Assembly: GCF_003112695.1 (NCBI RefSeq)
Contig: NZ_BFBP01000014.1
Coordinates: 24,686 to 88,685 of the forward strand
DNA length: 64,000 bases
Source of the DNA: Azospira sp. I13
GTDB lineage: Bacteria > Pseudomonadota > Gammaproteobacteria > Burkholderiales > Rhodocyclaceae
Direction: 5' to 3'
Of this stretch, positions 28,502 through 39,035 are shown in pieces. The notes beneath the pieces are model-generated. The model had not been told where the DNA came from. It made no database searches and saw nothing but the letters and a program-made list of their open reading frames with translations. Every line of letters begins with the position of its first letter. Position 1 is the first letter of the stretch. The position numbers were made by a program, and so were the translations under genes.

Positions 28502-30916
28502 TCAGGCCGCCCGGGCCTCGTGATCCAGGTGGAAGCGCCGGGTCAGGCTGGCCATGGAACTGATGTTGATGTCCGCCACCAGCACTCCGTCGATGACGCT
28601 GCCCTGACATAAGGGCACGGCCAGGGTGATACAGAAATCCTCCGTGGCGGAGGAAAGATAAATCTCCGAGACATAGGGCTGGCCCCCATCGGCCACGTGG
28701 CCGTAGTAGGTCTGCTCGCTGCGGTCCACGCCCACACCGCCCGCCTTGATGCGGCCGTACATATCGGGGTTGATCCAGTTCGGATAACGCTGAATGCCGG
28801 CGCCATCCAGCTCGAAAACCATTTCGAAGAAGGGATAGCTACGGAACCAGGCATCCAGGGCGTGGGGGTCGCGGCTGCGGGGCGCGGCGATGAAATCGGC
28901 CAGGGCGGCAATGGCATTCTCCTTCCACTGGCCCAGGCCATGGTTGCCTTGCTGCTTGATGAGGGACGGCGGCAGGCCTTCCACGACGATGACGCTGCCC
29001 TGCTCCACCTTGCCCACCTTCTTCAGGGCCGCAGCCCGTTCCGCTGCCGACACCGCATTGGCCAGACGACCGGTGCTGGCATTGACCACGGCCACGGAAA
29101 TGCTGGCGATGGGATGGGCGAGACCGTCCTCGGTGAGGAAGTGGCCCCGGGCGATGTCCTCGTGGTCATAGAGGTGGGCAGCCAGGGCCTGGAACTGCGC
29201 CATGATGGAAAGCAGCTCATCCACCAGTGCCGAAGTCATGTTTTCCAGGATGAGGATGAAGTCGTCGCCGCCGATATGGCCCAGCAGGCATTCGGGGCGG
29301 CCGACAAAAGTGTGACGCAGCAACTCGGCCAGGGTGCGGATCATGGCATCGCCGCGGATGAAGCCGTAGCGATCGTTGTAGGCCTTGAAGTGGTCCAGGT
29401 CGATATACACCAGGCAGCCCCCCTGCTTCTCCCCCAGGCGTGATTCCAGGGTATGGCGCAGGCTGGGGCCAGTGGGCAGGTGGGAGAGTGGGTGCAGGTT
29501 GCTGCCGTTTTCCCGCCGGGCCAGCATCTGCGCGATCAGGGTCATGGGATGGATCACCCCCAGGTACTGGCCCTCGTTGGAGGTCACCACCCAGGGGTCT
29601 GAATCCTTACGGTCGTGATAGAGAATGCGGGCCAGCGCCGGTGTGGTCAGCCGATGGGGCAGATTGCGCGCCACCGGCTCGCACAGCTTGCCCAGGCTGC
29701 GGGCTGCGGCCGAAAGCACCCGCCCCCGGCGCACCAGGCCGATGGGCTGGCCGTCGTCGGTGACGATGGCCAAGGGCAGGCTGGGAGACTGGGCGAAGAC
29801 CTGGCGGGCTTCATCCACCGAGCTGCGCAGGTCAATGGACTGCCACGGGTCCATCAGGTCGGTCAGTTGGAAGCGGTCCCGCGGACGGCTGCGGCAGGCC
29901 TCATCCTGGCGCGGCAGGGGCGCTACCTGGGGCGCCGTGGCCACCTGGGGCTGGGCGAAGTAGAAACCCTGGGCATAGCTGATGCCCATGTCCCGCACGA
30001 AATTCACATCCTCCGAACGCTCCAGCCCCTCGGCGATGACCGTAGCCCCCAGGCGCTGGGCCATGGAAACGATGGCCTCCAGCAGGACGGAGCGCACCCG
30101 ACTGCCTTGGGCACCATGCACGATGCTGCGGTCCACCTTGATGAAATCGGCCCGTACCGCTGCCAGGGTGGAGAGACCGTTGAAGCCAGCCCCCATGTCA
30201 TCCAGGGCGATGCGAAAGCCCAGGGCCCGCAGGGCCTCGCAGCTGTCGGCGAGCACATTGGGGTCTACCCGCTCCGACTCCACCACCTCGATGACCACCT
30301 CGCGTCGGTCGATTCCTAGGCGATTGAGGTGCTCGACCACGCGCTGGGACCACTGGCGATGCAGCAGGTTTTGCGGCAGGACGTTGAGGAAAAGGGGCGT
30401 GCCCGGGGGAATACGGGCCGCCTTGGCCTCCAGGGCCATGAACTGGCATTCCAGGTCCAGGTCTGCCTCCCGGCCCAGCTGCTCTGCCAGCTGGAAGGCT
30501 TCACCGCCGGTAAGCAGGCGCCCCTGGGGATTTTCCAGGCGGCAGAGGGCCTCCAGGGCGAAGACCTGACCATCCTGGGTCATATCCACCAGGGGCTGAA
30601 AGTGCATCCGCACATAGGGCCGCAGATCCCCCAGCATCCAGGCGTGGAGCCGCCGGGCATAGAGGGTGTTGAATGGCAGGGCCATCTGCAGGGCGCCCAC
30701 CAGGCCCGCCCCCTCCTCCTCTGCACTACAGAACAGGGCCAGGGTTTCCTTCAGGGTTTCCCGGTTGGTTTCAGCCGCAATGGCCTCCACCAGGCGATCC
30801 AGGCCGGCACTGTCGGGCGCATCGAAGCGCCACACGTGGCGCTCCACCTGGCGCCCGCCCAGACTGGGCCACAGGGCGGGAACATAGGGACCATCATATT
30901 TGAGGAACAGGCACAT
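28502..30916 (-). CDS. EAL-CBS-GGDEF-Cache multidomain c-di-GMP protein
   Basis: 804 residues with no membrane helix. Order: an N-terminal region (1-100); an EAL domain (about 105-335) with the catalytic set apparently intact (EALCRL, LNVLPQNLL, EVVIEVVES, DDMGAG, IKVDRS, IAEGLER); a CBS pair (about 345-465); a GGDEF domain whose site reads GGDDF at 549-553 instead of GG(D/E)EF; and a C-terminal Cache/PDC-like sensor (about 660-790: FFEMVFELDGAGIQRYPNW, YVSEIYLSSATEDFCITLAVPL, GVLVADI). Likely an active c-di-GMP phosphodiesterase with a regulatory or inactive cyclase. A cytoplasmic Cache domain at the C-terminus is unusual. Confidence 0.9.
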   Translation of the reverse strand: MCLFLKYDGPYVPALWPSLGGRQVERHVWRFDAPDSAGLDRLVEAIAAETNRETLKETLALFCSAEEEGAGLVGALQMALPFNTLYARRLHAWMLGDLRPYVRMHFQPLVDMTQDGQVFALEALCRLENPQGRLLTGGEAFQLAEQLGREADLDLECQFMALEAKAARIPPGTPLFLNVLPQNLLHRQWSQRVVEHLNRLGIDRREVVIEVVESERVDPNVLADSCEALRALGFRIALDDMGAGFNGLSTLAAVRADFIKVDRSIVHGAQGSRVRSVLLEAIVSMAQRLGATVIAEGLERSEDVNFVRDMGISYAQGFYFAQPQVATAPQVAPLPRQDEACRSRPRDRFQLTDLMDPWQSIDLRSSVDEARQVFAQSPSLPLAIVTDDGQPIGLVRRGRVLSAAARSLGKLCEPVARNLPHRLTTPALARILYHDRKDSDPWVVTSNEGQYLGVIHPMTLIAQMLARRENGSNLHPLSHLPTGPSLRHTLESRLGEKQGGCLVYIDLDHFKAYNDRYGFIRGDAMIRTLAELLRHTFVGRPECLLGHIGGDDFILILENMTSALVDELLSIMAQFQALAAHLYDHEDIARGHFLTEDGLAHPIASISVAVVNASTGRLANAVSAAERAAALKKVGKVEQGSVIVVEGLPPSLIKQQGNHGLGQWKENAIAALADFIAAPRSRDPHALDAWFRSYPFFEMVFELDGAGIQRYPNWINPDMYGRIKAGGVGVDRSEQTYYGHVADGGQPYVSEIYLSSATEDFCITLAVPLCQGSVIDGVLVADINISSMASLTRRFHLDHEARAA

Positions 30917-31101
30917 GGCGGGAGCGGGTATCGACGAAGGTAATACCCATGCTTAGCAAGCCTCGGACCAGGCCCTGCCCAGGCTGAAAACAGCCCCCAG
31001 ATTGGTGCAGGGAGCAAGCATGTCCCATTGACTCCCCAACATAGTGCATTTGCCGCACCGGCACGGGGACTGCTTCCCCAATCCCGTTGCCCAGGATCTC
31101 G

Positions 31102-32448
31102 CTAGAACTCGCCGTGCAGGCGCAGGCCGAACACATTCACCGGGCCCCGGTCGGCGTTGTAGGCCGGGTTGCGGTAATGCTGGTAATCCAGGGTGATGCT
31201 GGTGTTGCCGCCCAGGCCCAGGCTGTAATAGGCCTCGGTAATGGCCTCCGGACGATAGTTGAGACGGCCATCACCGATGAAGAAGGAAATGCCGCCAGCC
31301 TCGAGAAACTGGCGCCGCTCCCGGGAGAGCGTATTGCGCAGCCAGGCCAGACCCACCGTATCCTGGGCTCGGCCCCAGCGGGAACCCTTGAGGGCCAGGC
31401 CGGTGGAAAAGGAGCCATCAGCCTCGGTAAAGGCATAGGTCTCGGTGCGGCCATCGGCCTGCATGGCCCTCAGGAAGGCACCCAGATCCTCATTGATGGC
31501 CTGTTCCACGTTGATGCCCAGGCCGTACTTGATCTTCTCGCCGTTGCGCACCTGGAAGAAGGTCTGGGGATCGCCCCCCGGATGGGCCCGCAGATAGTCC
31601 AGGGCGTCCTGGTAACGGGCCAGGTTGGCCCGGTTGCGCCAGGCCAGCACCCGTACCTTGCCGGGCTGGCCGAAGAGCTCGTGGGGCCGCTCCACTTCCA
31701 CCTGGTCGCCATAGTGTTTGCCGATGGCCCGGTCCACCGGCAGCATGTTGGGCTCCCGGGGGCCGGTCATGCGGCCCAGGCGAAAGACCCAGCCATCCTC
31801 CCGATACCATTCCAGGGCGAAGCCCCAGCCGAAACCCCGGGCATCGGCCGCGTAGTCATAGGCAGCATGGGTCATGTTGCCCCAGTTCATGAACTGGGTG
31901 CGGGGGTCCTTGGCGTAGGCGTTGTCGTCGAAGACATCCAGGGTGGAAAAATTGCCGGCGGTGAGCACCACCCGGTTCTTGTCCACCAGGCCGGCCATCT
32001 GGTTGAGGTCGGCCTCCACCTTTTCCCGCTCCCCCCCCAGGTTCCAGGTCTGGCGCAGGAAGAGGCGCTGGCGGTAGATCTTGGGCGAGGTGCCGGCGGT
32101 ACGGGTGATTTCGCCGTTGTAGAAACCGCCGATACCGGTGAGGTTGCCGAAGGGCACGCCCTGGGTCATTTCCGGGTTGAAGTACAGCTCCCCGTTCTCC
32201 CACGGGCGAAAGCCCAGGTGGGCAGTGGCCGTGAAGGTGTAGCTGTTCTCCGCCGCTGTCGGCAGGCTGTTGGGGCCGCTATAGGCAGCGTTGAAGCTGG
32301 GCTTGTGCTGCCAGACATAGGTGGTCTGGAAACGGGCCGTCCAGCTCTCCTGTTCCGGCAGCAGGGCAGCATCCGCCATCGCCCCGTGGGCCCAGCAAGG
32401 TGCCCCGAGCCCCAACAGGAGCATTGCCCAGATACGTTTGCAAACCAT
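31102..32448 (-). CDS. OprB-family carbohydrate-selective porin
   Basis: 448 residues from ATG 32448 (a start six codons upstream is possible). Signal peptide about 1-27 (LLLGLGAPCWAHGAMA). The mature part shows repeated amphipathic strands with aromatic ends: TFTATAHLGFRPWENGELYFNPEMTQG, RQRLFLRQTWNLGG, QMAGLVDKNRVVLTAGNFSTLDVFDDNAYAKDPRTQFMNW, and a terminal strand ending in Phe (FGLRLHGEF), typical of OprB barrels. It would admit sugars or other small solutes through the outer membrane. Two bacterial barrels lie in tandem here. Confidence 0.9.
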   Translation of the reverse strand: MVCKRIWAMLLLGLGAPCWAHGAMADAALLPEQESWTARFQTTYVWQHKPSFNAAYSGPNSLPTAAENSYTFTATAHLGFRPWENGELYFNPEMTQGVPFGNLTGIGGFYNGEITRTAGTSPKIYRQRLFLRQTWNLGGEREKVEADLNQMAGLVDKNRVVLTAGNFSTLDVFDDNAYAKDPRTQFMNWGNMTHAAYDYAADARGFGWGFALEWYREDGWVFRLGRMTGPREPNMLPVDRAIGKHYGDQVEVERPHELFGQPGKVRVLAWRNRANLARYQDALDYLRAHPGGDPQTFFQVRNGEKIKYGLGINVEQAINEDLGAFLRAMQADGRTETYAFTEADGSFSTGLALKGSRWGRAQDTVGLAWLRNTLSRERRQFLEAGGISFFIGDGRLNYRPEAITEAYYSLGLGGNTSITLDYQHYRNPAYNADRGPVNVFGLRLHGEF

Positions 32449-32540
32449 GCCAATCTCGCCGATCAATGGCCGGAACGGCCAAAAGGGGCGGATTGTATTG
32501 CGTTTTCGTTACGTACGGATGACACCTCATCTATTCGGGC

Positions 32541-33245
32541 TCAGAACATCCGGGCCGGGGTCAGCCGCAGGCCGATGGAAAACCACTGGCCATCCCGCCC
32601 GCCATCCACCTGGCGACCCACGGTGGCATCCACCTGGACCCGCTCGGGAACGACAAAGAAGCGGATGCCGGTCTGCCACAGAGGACGCTCCCGGTCATCG
32701 CCGAACATCTCGGCGATGATGCTGCTGCGCGCGTTGATGGCCAGCTCACCGCCCATGCCCCAGGTCAGCCGGTGCTGGCGGCTGGCCTTGTCTCGCAGCC
32801 AGCCCAGGTTACCGTGCAGCACCAGGCGATCATCGAGAAAGGAGATGGAAACTGGCACATAGGCGTAGGTATTCCCCAGCAGGTTGGGGCCTGGATTGAT
32901 GGAAGGATGGGAAACCTGCCCCACCGCCAGCCCCCAGCCCCAGTCATTGGTTTCGAGGGCCTTGAACAGGGTTTTGGCCTGCAGCACGTAATCGTTGCTG
33001 CGGCTCTGGCCGTCCCCCCGGGCCGCCCCCATACCGGCGGTGATTTCCAGGTTGCCGCCGGGGTTGCAGGCCGGCAGCAGCCACAGCTCCCGGCTTTGGG
33101 GATAGAGGCGGGTCCAGCTTTCCAACTGGCAACTGCCGGCCGTGGTCAGCCGGGCATCGTCGGTGACGAAGGGCCGGGCGCCATGGGCCAGGGGCGGCAG
33201 CAAGCCGAGAAGGCTGAAGAGTAAGAGAAGAATGCGGCTGGTCAT
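32541..33245 (-). CDS. Predicted outer-membrane beta-barrel protein of unknown function
   Basis: 234 residues with a signal peptide (LLLLFSLLGLLPPLAHGA). The mature chain alternates short amphipathic strands (LEITAGMGAARG, WGWGLAVGQVSHP, YAYVPVSISFLDDRLVLHGNLGW, RLTWGMGGELAINARSSIIAEMFG, WQTGIRFFVVPERVQVDATVGRQ, WFSIGLRLTPARMF) and ends in Phe, consistent with a small outer-membrane barrel. No specific family is certain. The start codon has no clear ribosome site; it lies in the T-tail of the etfD terminator. It is followed by the OprB porin 92 bp downstream on the same strand. Confidence 0.7.
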   Translation of the reverse strand: MTSRILLLLFSLLGLLPPLAHGARPFVTDDARLTTAGSCQLESWTRLYPQSRELWLLPACNPGGNLEITAGMGAARGDGQSRSNDYVLQAKTLFKALETNDWGWGLAVGQVSHPSINPGPNLLGNTYAYVPVSISFLDDRLVLHGNLGWLRDKASRQHRLTWGMGGELAINARSSIIAEMFGDDRERPLWQTGIRFFVVPERVQVDATVGRQVDGGRDGQWFSIGLRLTPARMF

Positions 33246-33247
33246 GA

Positions 33248-33277
33248 AATGAAAAGCGCCGTCACGGAGGACGGCGC
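33248..33277 (-). terminator. Intrinsic terminator after etfD
   Basis: On the minus strand GCGCCGTC and GACGGCGC form an 8-bp stem with a 6-nt loop followed by TTTTCATTTC. It starts about 30 bp after the etfD stop. Confidence 0.75.
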
Positions 33278-33305
33278 AGTATGGGGGGCAGTGATTACGA
33301 CCGAA

Positions 33306-34952
33306 TTACATGTTGGGGTAGGTCGGCCCTTCGCCCCCCTGGGGCACCACCCAGTTGATGTTCTGGGTCGGGTCCTTGATGTCGCAGGTTTTGCAATGCA
33401 CACAGTTCTGGGCGTTGATCTGCAGGCGGGGATTGGAACCATCCGCCTCCCGCAGGATTTCATACACGCCGGCCGGGCAATAACGCTGCTCGGGAGCATC
33501 GTACTCGGCCAGATTCACCCGGATGGGTACGGAAGCATCCTTCAGGGTCAGGTGGCAGGGCTCGTCTTCCTCGTGATTGGTATTGGAGAGGAAGACGGAA
33601 GACAGCCGGTCGAAGGTCAGCACGCCATCGGGCTTGGGATAGGCGATGGGGGTGCAGTCCTTGGCCTTCTTCAGCTTGGTGTGGTCCGGACCGCTATGGT
33701 GCAGAGTCCAAGGCGCCTTGCCGCCGAAGAGCTTCTGATCCACGCCGAACATGAAACCGCCCAGGTGCAGGCCCTTGCTCATCCAGGGCTTGAAGTTGCG
33801 GGCCTTGTACAGCTCGTCGTAAAGCCACGAAGCCTGGAACTTCTCCGGGTAGGCCGTCAGTTCGTCGTAGCTACGCTCGGCGGCCAGGGCCTCGAAACAG
33901 GCTTCCGCAGCCAGGGAGCCGCTCTTGATGGCGCAGTGGGAGCCCTTGATGCGGGAGGCGTTGAGGAAGCCGGCATCGTCGCCAATCAGCACGCCGCCCG
34001 GGAAAGTCAGCTTGGGCAGGGACTGCAGGCCGCCGGCGGTGATGGCCCGGGCGCCGTAGGAGACACGCTTGCCGCCTTCGAGGAATTCGCGAATCTTGGG
34101 ATGGGTCTTGAAACGCTGCATCTCTTCGTAAGGAGAGAGATGGGGATTGTCATAACCCAGGCCCACCACGAAACCGACGGAAACCAAGTTGTCCTCCATG
34201 TGGTAGAGGAAGCCGCCGCCGTAGGTGTCGTTGTCCATGGGCCAGCCGCCGGTGTGCACCACCAGGCCGGTCTGGTGCTTCTCAGGCTTGATCTCCCACA
34301 GTTCCTTGATACCGATGCCGTAAACCTGGGGATCAGCGTCGGACGCCAGGTTGAATTTGGCCTGGATCTGCTTGCCCAGGTGGCCGCGACAGCCTTCGGC
34401 GAAGAGGGTGTACTTGGCATGCAGCTCCATGCCCAGCTGGAAGGCAGGGCCTTCGCTGCCGTCCTTGAGGCGGCCCATGTCGCCGGTGGCCACGCCCTTG
34501 ACGGAGCCGTCTTCGTTGTAGAGCACTTCGGCACCGGCGAAGCCCGGGTAGATTTCCACCCCCAGGTTCTCAGCCTGCTGGCCCAGCCAACGGCAGACGT
34601 TGCCGAGGGAAATGACGTAGTTGCCTTCGTTGTGGAAACAGCCGGGCAACAGGCTGTTGGGGACCTTCCAGCCGCCGTCTTCGGAAAGGATGAAGAAACG
34701 GTCTTCCGACACCGGCGCATTGAGGGGAGCGCCCTGCTCCTTCCAGTCGGGAATCAACTCGGTCAGGGCCTTGGGGTCCATGACGGCGCCGGACAGAATA
34801 TGGGCGCCGATTTCGGCGCCCTTTTCGATCAGACAAACCCCCATGTCCTGCCCCTTTTCGGCGGCCAGCTGCTTCAGACGGATTGCGGCGGCCAGACCAG
34901 CCGGGCCACCACCGACGATCAGCACATCATATTCCATGGATTCGCGTTGCAT
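33306..34952 (-). CDS. etfD: Electron transfer flavoprotein-ubiquinone oxidoreductase
   Basis: 548 residues; start at 34952 because GGAG lies 7 nt upstream, although an ATG five codons later is possible. The FAD motif is EYDVLIVGGGPAGLAAAIRLKQ; quinone/membrane-contact and FAD regions follow (GAHILSGAVMDP, GGFLYHMEDNLVSVGFVVGLDY-like, GDDAGFLNASRIKGSHCAIKSG). The [4Fe-4S] ligands are in the C-terminal part: RYCPAGVYE ... NCVHCKTCDIKDPTQNINW. It sits on the inner membrane and passes electrons from ETF to ubiquinone, completing the acyl-CoA oxidation chain. Its promoter contains a palindrome shared with the etfBA promoter. Confidence 0.97.
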   Translation of the reverse strand: MQRESMEYDVLIVGGGPAGLAAAIRLKQLAAEKGQDMGVCLIEKGAEIGAHILSGAVMDPKALTELIPDWKEQGAPLNAPVSEDRFFILSEDGGWKVPNSLLPGCFHNEGNYVISLGNVCRWLGQQAENLGVEIYPGFAGAEVLYNEDGSVKGVATGDMGRLKDGSEGPAFQLGMELHAKYTLFAEGCRGHLGKQIQAKFNLASDADPQVYGIGIKELWEIKPEKHQTGLVVHTGGWPMDNDTYGGGFLYHMEDNLVSVGFVVGLGYDNPHLSPYEEMQRFKTHPKIREFLEGGKRVSYGARAITAGGLQSLPKLTFPGGVLIGDDAGFLNASRIKGSHCAIKSGSLAAEACFEALAAERSYDELTAYPEKFQASWLYDELYKARNFKPWMSKGLHLGGFMFGVDQKLFGGKAPWTLHHSGPDHTKLKKAKDCTPIAYPKPDGVLTFDRLSSVFLSNTNHEEDEPCHLTLKDASVPIRVNLAEYDAPEQRYCPAGVYEILREADGSNPRLQINAQNCVHCKTCDIKDPTQNINWVVPQGGEGPTYPNM

Positions 34953-35012
34953 GTCCTCGCTCCATTCACCTTGTTGTTATAGGGATTTCATGGGGTTGAA
35001 CCCCGCCAAAAT

Positions 35013-35050
35013 TTGCAAATACTATACGCTAACGTATGGTAGGGTATCAA
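35013..35050. promoter_or_regulatory. Divergent etfD/thioesterase promoters with embedded TetR-type operator
   Basis: For etfD (minus) TTGATA (35045-35050) and TATAGT (35021-35026) are 18 bp apart. For the thioesterase (plus) TTGCAA (35013-35018) and TATGGT (35035-35040) are 16 bp apart. The palindrome ATACG-CTAA-CGTAT (35024-35037) covers the etfD -10/spacer and touches the other -10. The same 14-mer core, one base different, lies upstream of etfB. Confidence 0.65.
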
Positions 35051-35086
35051 TGGCCTTTTCAACCACAAACCACAGAAGAAATTACC

Positions 35087-35497
35087 ATGGAGACAAAGCG
35101 TAAGCTCATTTTAACCAGCCTTCAGCCCATCCGCTGGGGCGACATGGATGCCTACGGGCACGTCAATAACACCGTCTATTTCCGCTACATGGAGCAGGCC
35201 CGCTGCGAGTGGCTCGAGCAGCTCGGCTACACCGTCGGCCCGGTGGGCGAAGGCCCGGTCATCGTCAATGCCTCCTGTACCTTCCTGGCCCCCCTCACCT
35301 ACCCAGGCACCGTGGAGGTGAAGCTCTTTGCCGGACATCCCGGCCGGTCCTCCATCCCCACCCACTACGAATTGCGGTTGGTGGGCGATGATACCTTGTA
35401 CGCCACCGGAGAATCCAAGGTGGTGTGGATCGACACCGGCAGCGGCAAATCCGCTCCCATCCCGGAAAGCCTCCGGGCCAGCCTGGAAGGTTTGTAA
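35087..35497 (+). CDS. Acyl-CoA thioesterase, 4-hydroxybenzoyl-CoA thioesterase-like hotdog fold
   Basis: 136 residues from ATG 35087. The hotdog signature is [32 protein letters not shown], with the catalytic Asp in [11 protein letters not shown], then [18 protein letters not shown]. This YbgC/FadM-like group hydrolyses acyl-CoA esters and is often linked to beta-oxidation. It is divergent from etfD across a shared operator and is followed, 71 bp later, by acetoacetyl-CoA synthetase. Substrate is inferred from context only. Confidence 0.9.
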   Translation: METKRKLILTSLQPIRWGDMDAYGHVNNTVYFRYMEQARCEWLEQLGYTVGPVGEGPVIVNASCTFLAPLTYPGTVEVKLFAGHPGRSSIPTHYELRLVGDDTLYATGESKVVWIDTGSGKSAPIPESLRASLEGL

Positions 35498-35568
35498 GCC
35501 GGCAGCACGCGTTACCCGGGGGCGGGGGCAACGTACCTCCGTCTCCCCATAAAAATGATGGAGACAAG

Positions 35569-37539
<1,971 letters not shown>

Positions 37540-37561
37540 TCCCAAACCTTCCACCCGTCAT

Positions 37562-37585
37562 GGGGAGATGCGCTAGTATCTCCCC
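37562..37585. repeat. 8-bp perfect hairpin after acsA
   Basis: GGGGAGAT pairs with ATCTCCCC around GCGCTAGT, 23 bp after the acsA stop. There is no T-run, so it may protect mRNA ends or be a protein site rather than terminate. Confidence 0.5.
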
Positions 37586-37614
37586 GTAAGGTGATGATTT
37601 CGCCTTGCCCCCCT

Positions 37615-37650
37615 GGAAGCCCGCGATCAGCGGGCTTCCTTTCCTCTTGT
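37615..37650 (+). terminator. Intrinsic terminator between acsA and pqiA
   Basis: GGAAGCCCGC and GCGGGCTTCC form a 10-bp stem around GATCA, followed by TTTCCTCTTGTT. It ends the thioesterase-acsA transcript. Confidence 0.88.
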
Positions 37651-37704
37651 TGAACGCACCGGAATCCTGGCAGGAAACGCCGCATTGCTGAAAACCGCCC
37701 AGTC

Positions 37705-38379
37705 ATGCACTCAGAACCGCTCCCTGCCTTCGCCCCCGAATCGCCCCCTACCGCCCTGATCGCCTGCCCGGAGTGCGATCTGCTGCTACAACCTGTTCCC
37801 CTCATCCAGCCACGTAGCCGTGCTCAATGCCCGCGCTGCGGTGCCCGCCTCTACAGCTTCTACAATGACCGCCTGGAAAAGCTCCTGGCCTTGTCCTGCG
37901 CGGCCGTGATCATGCTGCTGACGGCCTATGCCTTCCCCATCGTCGGTCTCAACATCCAGGGCACCTATATCGAGACCACCGTATTCGGGGCCATCGACAA
38001 GCTCTGGCAGGAAGAAAGGGAAGTGCTTAGCGGGCTGGTTTTCGTCACCACCGTCATGATGCCCAGCGTGGAATTGGGCGCCATCCTCTGGCTGGTCATT
38101 CCCCTCTGGCGCGGCGTACGTCCGCCGGGGTTTGCGCCGGTTTTCCGGGCCTTCCAGATGGCTCACCCCTGGGCCATGGTGGAGGTGTTCATTCTCGGCG
38201 TGCTGGTGTCCCTGGTGAAACTCTCGCACCTAGCCGACGTCCTGCCCGGCCCGGCCATCTGGTGCTTCGGCTGCCTGATGCTGCTACTGGCGGGCCTCGC
38301 CTCCCTGCTTGATCCCTATACCCTGTGGCACGCCTGGGAAGACGCCCGGGCTACTCCCGCCGAGGCAATGGAGCCATGA
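37705..38379 (+). CDS. pqiA: Paraquat-inducible protein A, first unit
   Basis: 224 residues, covering one of the two halves found fused in E. coli PqiA. A zinc-ribbon-like start (IACPECDLLLQ ... AQCPRCGARLY) is followed by four membrane helices (about 57-75, 110-135, 155-175, 185-205). PqiA is the inner-membrane component of the Pqi intermembrane lipid transport system. Its stop overlaps the next start by 4 bp (ATGA), so the two half-length proteins are translationally coupled. Confidence 0.93.
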   Translation: MHSEPLPAFAPESPPTALIACPECDLLLQPVPLIQPRSRAQCPRCGARLYSFYNDRLEKLLALSCAAVIMLLTAYAFPIVGLNIQGTYIETTVFGAIDKLWQEEREVLSGLVFVTTVMMPSVELGAILWLVIPLWRGVRPPGFAPVFRAFQMAHPWAMVEVFILGVLVSLVKLSHLADVLPGPAIWCFGCLMLLLAGLASLLDPYTLWHAWEDARATPAEAMEP

Positions 38380-39035
38380 CTACCCGGCAAAGCGCTGCCC
38401 GTTGCGGCCTAGCCCTCTGCGAGGTGTGCGGGCAGATGAGCCCCTTGCCTCCGGCCCAGACGCCGACCCGGGCCAAGCCGCGCTGTGCCCGCTGCCGCAG
38501 CCCCCTGCACCTGCGCAAGCCCGACAGCATCAATCGCACCTGGGCCTTGCTGATCGCCGCCTACCTGCTCTATCTGCCAGCCAATCTCCTGCCCATCATG
38601 GAAACCCACTCGCCCTTCGGCACGGACGAAGACACCATCCTCAGTGGCATCATCTTTCTCTGGCAATCCGGCTCCTGGCTGCTGGCCCTCATCGTCTTCA
38701 GCGCCAGCATCGTGCTCCCCCTGGTCAAGCTGCTCTCCCTGACCTATCTGCTATGGACCGTGAAGCGAGGCTCCACCCGCAATCCCCTCGGGCGAGCACG
38801 GCTCTACCGCCTGCTGGAACTGATCGGCCGCTGGTCCATGCTCGATGTCTATGTGGTCACCCTGCTGGTGGCCCTGGTCCAGGTTCAATCCCTGGCCAGC
38901 ATTTCCCCGGGCGCGGGAGTAGTCGCCTTCGGCGCCGTCGTCGTACTCAGCATGCTGGCCACCATGGCCTTCGATCCCCGCCTGATCTGGGATCGCGCAG
39001 CGGAAAGAATTACCCAGGAATCCCCCCATGCTTGA
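38376..39035 (+). CDS. pqiA: Paraquat-inducible protein A, second unit
   Basis: 219 residues from ATG 38376. It begins with a Cys cluster (RCGLALCEVCGQM ... RCARCRSPLHLRK) and has four hydrophobic helices; the PqiA signature is in LLYLPANLLPIMETHSPFG and SIVLPLVKLLSLTYLL. It corresponds to the second half of fused PqiA. An 8-bp overlap joins it to pqiB. Confidence 0.93.
   Translation: MTTRQSAARCGLALCEVCGQMSPLPPAQTPTRAKPRCARCRSPLHLRKPDSINRTWALLIAAYLLYLPANLLPIMETHSPFGTDEDTILSGIIFLWQSGSWLLALIVFSASIVLPLVKLLSLTYLLWTVKRGSTRNPLGRARLYRLLELIGRWSMLDVYVVTLLVALVQVQSLASISPGAGVVAFGAVVVLSMLATMAFDPRLIWDRAAERITQESPHA

Noticed and set aside
30917..31101. Possible small gene or RNA between the EAL/GGDEF gene and the porin
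   Set aside because: No start with ribosome site, no stable hairpin with T-run and no coding bias seen in the 185 bp.
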